Positions 14,131-16,755 of a DNA stretch of 16,755 nucleotides are shown here, piece after piece (the stretch's first letter is position 1; each line of letters starts with the position of its first letter). The notes under the pieces were generated by a model. It was given only the letters and a program-made list of their open reading frames with translations, searched no databases and had not been told where the DNA came from. Source of the DNA: Patescibacteria group bacterium (GTDB taxonomy: Bacteria; Patescibacteriota; Patescibacteriia; UBA9934); NCBI GenBank assembly GCA_030916555.1, contig JAUPWK010000054.1:1-16755 (forward strand), read 5' to 3'. A program made the position numbers and the translations under genes.

Positions 14131-14165
14131 GGTATGTGTTGAGTAAAGATGCATGGTTTTTGTCT

Positions 14166-15353
14166 ATGAAGGCGTGGTTGCTCCCCTTAATGGTTCTTTT
14201 CGTTGTGGCTGGCACGGTTGTGGCTGGCGGACTTTTATTTGTTCAGCCTGCCTCGACTATATCCTTGGAGGCTGCTCAACCTCCTGCCTGGGATGCGGTA
14301 GAAGAGGTTATTAAAGCTCGCGAAGCGGCTATTGATTCAGATGGCACCGCACCGTTTGGATCTGATACGCAAATTAATATTCTTGCGCTTGGTATTGATT
14401 CCCGTAAGGAAGGGAAGGAGCAGCATTGTGACGCCATTCATATGGTCACCCTCGACCTCGCTGACTGGTCGATTCTGATTACCTCCGTACCGCGCGGCAC
14501 ATACGCTCCGTTGCCACCAGGTCGCGAATACAAAGAAACCGATTATTACGTGTCGAATGCCTGTGCTTTTGGAGGTTTGGATTACGGCGTGGCGCAGATT
14601 GAAAAAATCGCGGGTATTAAGGCTGACTATGTAGCCACCGTCGGTTTTTCCCAGGCATTGGGAATTTTCCGCATTCTCGATCTTCCAACGACGGAAACCT
14701 TGCAATGGCTTCGGCACCGTCAGAGCTACGCCATTGGAGATCCGCAGCGTAGCCAAAACCAGGCAGTATTCATGAAGGATATCGCTTTGCGTCTACTTGG
14801 CGATGACGGAGTATCGACGCTGTTTCTTCATATTTTGTACTCACTTATTGACACCGATCTTGATTTTAAGACTATCCAGGCACTTTACGAAGCGTATCGA
14901 GCCTCGGAGATTGCGGCGCGTCCAGACGATATTGCCCTTACCATGAAGCCGTTTTACGAAACGGAGGAGTATCATTTTGATCCAAACAATGCAGAGGCCC
15001 AGATTGATGCCTTGGTGGACGCGCTTGAGGGCCGTCTTTCCTCGGAAGATCTGTCACATAAGACGGTTGCTGAGCTTCAATTTGAGCTTGAAAAATATTT
15101 ACGTGAGGCACTAGCCTCAGACGATACGGTTGTGCATGTCTATAATGAACAACTGTGGCGACAGATTGAAGATGAGGATGTGCGTGAAGAGTTGCATTTC
15201 CGTTTCACGGAAAAGTACGTTAAAGAAGTCAGGGACACGGATCGCGATCAGGCAATTGAGATTGTCACAGATTACATTCTTGAGAAGCAATATTACGGTT
15301 TGGACGAGTGGGAAGAGAAGGGCAGAAGTTTGCTCGAGACTTTGGTTGAATAA
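14166..15353 (+). CDS. LytR-CpsA-Psr (LCP) family membrane protein
   Basis: LCP enzymes transfer lipid-linked glycans to the cell wall or, in some bacteria, to proteins. The start is the ATG at 14166, directly before the membrane anchor MKAWLLPLMVLFVVAG; a GTG at 14136 would add ten residues. The 395-residue protein has a signal anchor (about 3-26) and an LCP domain (about 70-210) with NILALGIDSR (71-80), CDAIHMV (88-94), SVPRGT (107-112), NACAFGG, RHR (183-185) and GDPQRSQNQ (191-199). The usual PRDT reads PRGT, so one conserved acidic residue is changed. A charged helical tail of about 185 residues follows, of unknown role. It sits between paralogues 2 and 3 and has its own terminator, which suggests a task linked to these surface proteins (inference). 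Confidence 0.85.
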   Translation: MKAWLLPLMVLFVVAGTVVAGGLLFVQPASTISLEAAQPPAWDAVEEVIKAREAAIDSDGTAPFGSDTQINILALGIDSRKEGKEQHCDAIHMVTLDLADWSILITSVPRGTYAPLPPGREYKETDYYVSNACAFGGLDYGVAQIEKIAGIKADYVATVGFSQALGIFRILDLPTTETLQWLRHRQSYAIGDPQRSQNQAVFMKDIALRLLGDDGVSTLFLHILYSLIDTDLDFKTIQALYEAYRASEIAARPDDIALTMKPFYETEEYHFDPNNAEAQIDALVDALEGRLSSEDLSHKTVAELQFELEKYLREALASDDTVVHVYNEQLWRQIEDEDVREELHFRFTEKYVKEVRDTDRDQAIEIVTDYILEKQYYGLDEWEEKGRSLLETLVE

Positions 15354-15374
15354 GCCCACAATAATGCCAAAAAA

Positions 15375-15401
15375 CACCCTGAATTTCAGGGTGTTTTTTT
15401 T
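15375..15401 (+). terminator. Terminator of the LCP gene
   Basis: CACCCTGA (15375-15382) pairs with TCAGGGTG (15386-15393) around an ATT loop, followed by eight T residues and preceded by A residues that extend the stem. Confidence 0.9.
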
Positions 15402-15437
15402 GGTGGATAGTCTTACGGATCTACGAGCATTTTAGGC

Positions 15438-15455
15438 TATAATTGAACTGTTCAA
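15438..15455 (+). promoter_or_regulatory. -10 element and operator-like inverted repeat of paralogue 3
   Basis: A perfect TATAAT (15438-15443) lies eleven bases before the ATG at 15455. The gap is filled by the inverted repeat TTGAAC-T-GTTCAA (15443-15455), which would cover the transcription start. No clear -35 is seen. The repeat could bind a repressor; GAAC/GTTC half-sites recall LexA-type boxes, but the single-base spacing does not match them. Confidence 0.5.
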
Positions 15456-16755
15456 TGCCAAGAAAATATTTAAAACATTTTGCAGCACTCATGCTCGCCT
15501 GCTTGGTGGTGAGTAGTTTTATTGTTTACTTTACAAACAATGCTCGCGCCGCAGTGGTGACGTGGGATGGGGGAGGGTCAGACGGTACTTGTGGAGGTGT
15601 GGCCGGAGATGGAAATAAATGGTCGTGTGGGCTGAATTGGTCTGGAGATGTTGCGCCGGGGGCTTCTGATATTGCCACGTTTAATGGCACGTCAACAAAA
15701 AATGCCACGATCGATTCTGGGATTAATGTTCTCGGCATTGATATTAATACGGGGTATACGGGGATTATTACTCAGGCGTCCGGGGTAACGATCACTGTGG
15801 GTACAAGTGATTTTGATATTTCGGCAGGTACATTTACTGGCGGAGATTCCACCATCGATATAAATGATGCGTTCACCGTATCGGGTGGCACTTTCACCTC
15901 CACCACGGGGAATATGCAGGTAGCTGGTGCTTTTACAGTGTCTTCCGGGTCATTTGAACCTTCGACAGGTACGGTGATCGCGGATACGAGTACATCGACC
16001 TGGGATGTTGTTACAACTGAGACTTTTAATAACTTCACGGTAAATCGCTCGTCTACACTTGTTATCTCATCCGGTGACACAATAGTGGTCGCGGGTACGT
16101 TAACGCTCACGAACGGATCAGTGGCAACAGGTACAATTGACGCACGTAGTACGATCAATCAAGATAATACTTTTGATGGCGGAAACGCCATGCTTGATTT
16201 CGGCGATAATGCCGTTGCGCAAACGTACACGATCAATGGTGGTATCACTCCGAACGTAAGGTTGGATAACTCCTCTGATGCAAACGACACGATTGTACTT
16301 GGAGCGAATGCGACATTTACAAGTTTGACTACAACGGCTGCTTTTTCTGGTTCTATCCCACTAACGAATGCGGGCAATTTTACTCCAACCTTTACACTTT
16401 GGTCCCAGGCGGCGGGTACGTATGATGCGAGTGCGCAAAGCGCTTGGAATATTATTGGTATGACGGTTTCCGGTGGTACCTTCACGGCACCAACCTTAGT
16501 TACCGCAAGCGGTTCGAGTGGTACGTATGATCTAAATTCTTCCCAAACATTTAATCAGTTTACGGTGAATCGCACGAGCGCTCTATCATTCGGAGCAAAT
16601 GATACGCTCGTGGTGACAGGGGCATTAATACTCACTGATGGTTCATTGACGGTAGCTTCGGCGCAGATTGATGCTCGATCAAGCATCACCCAGGCAAGTA
16701 CATTTGATGGAGGCGCTGCTTACATTGATTTTGGCGATAATGGCGTTGCGCAAAC
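15455..16755 (+). CDS. Secreted beta-repeat surface protein, paralogue 3 (cut by window edge)
   Basis: The frame is open from the ATG at 15455 to the right edge, 433 codons. The signal peptide (MPRKYLKHFAALMLACLVV, cleavage near ARA, residue 32) is followed by the head module TWDGGGSDGTCGG, KWSCGLNWSGD and PGASDIATFNGTSTKNATI, closer to paralogue 2 than to paralogue 1. A Ser/Thr-rich stretch with type A-like text follows (FTVSGGTFTSTTG, TETFNNFTVNR), then one full type B unit beginning FGDNAVAQTYTINGG (16199) with AAGTYDASAQSAW, and the start of a second (16730), 177 residues later. The end and any anchoring domain are outside the window. The start is supported by TATAAT eleven bases upstream; no Shine-Dalgarno site. 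Confidence 0.88.
   Translation, partial: MPRKYLKHFAALMLACLVVSSFIVYFTNNARAAVVTWDGGGSDGTCGGVAGDGNKWSCGLNWSGDVAPGASDIATFNGTSTKNATIDSGINVLGIDINTGYTGIITQASGVTITVGTSDFDISAGTFTGGDSTIDINDAFTVSGGTFTSTTGNMQVAGAFTVSSGSFEPSTGTVIADTSTSTWDVVTTETFNNFTVNRSSTLVISSGDTIVVAGTLTLTNGSVATGTIDARSTINQDNTFDGGNAMLDFGDNAVAQTYTINGGITPNVRLDNSSDANDTIVLGANATFTSLTTTAAFSGSIPLTNAGNFTPTFTLWSQAAGTYDASAQSAWNIIGMTVSGGTFTAPTLVTASGSSGTYDLNSSQTFNQFTVNRTSALSFGANDTLVVTGALILTDGSLTVASAQIDARSSITQASTFDGGAAYIDFGDNGVAQ

Overview
The window looks like chromosomal DNA from a Candidate Phyla Radiation (Patescibacteria) bacterium. The main reasons are the large secreted beta-repeat proteins, one of which ends in a C-terminal domain I associate with this group; a GerMN-domain lipoprotein-like gene directly behind an HtrA protease; small DUF1003 and SPFH membrane proteins; and translation starts that mostly lack Shine-Dalgarno sites. 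TGA and TAA/TAG all serve as stops and no gene needs recoding, so the standard bacterial code fits. The assignment rests on gene content and my knowledge of these families; no search was run.

Left part (1-2580), accessory in character. A GC-rich open frame (1-237, minus) enters from the left edge and abuts, in frame, the stop of a small membrane-anchored protein with two cysteine modules (238-663, minus). Next come an unknown 86-residue protein (841-1101) with a textbook promoter and Shine-Dalgarno site, a long segmented RNA hairpin, a GIY-YIG nuclease-family protein (1225-1512, minus), a cluster of palindromes, tRNA-Trp(CCA) with an encoded CCA end (1693-1766, minus), and a GC-rich Nudix hydrolase (1918-2502). 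The two plus-strand genes have strong Shine-Dalgarno sites, unlike the rest of the window.

Middle (2581-7081), housekeeping and envelope genes. DUF1003 membrane protein; SPFH/stomatin-like protein (minus); GpsA glycerol-3-phosphate dehydrogenase (minus); then, divergent from gpsA, an htrA-like protease coupled to a GerMN-domain protein; then an HU-family DNA-binding protein. Clear hairpin-plus-T-run terminators separate most units, and several genes have a -10-like hexamer only 9-11 nt before the ATG, suggesting leaderless or near-leaderless mRNAs.

Right part (7195-16755), a surface-protein locus. Three paralogous secreted proteins (765, 1497 and at least 433 residues, the last cut by the window edge) share a signal peptide, a WDGGG head module and repeat units of about 180 residues. 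Between the second and third lies a LytR-CpsA-Psr (LCP) family membrane protein. The middle paralogue alone, among those with a visible end, carries an Ig-like segment and the CPR-type C-terminal domain. I infer an envelope or adhesin system in which the LCP enzyme attaches glycan to the cell surface or to the repeat proteins. This is the most interesting part of the window, but its function is not shown by the sequence.
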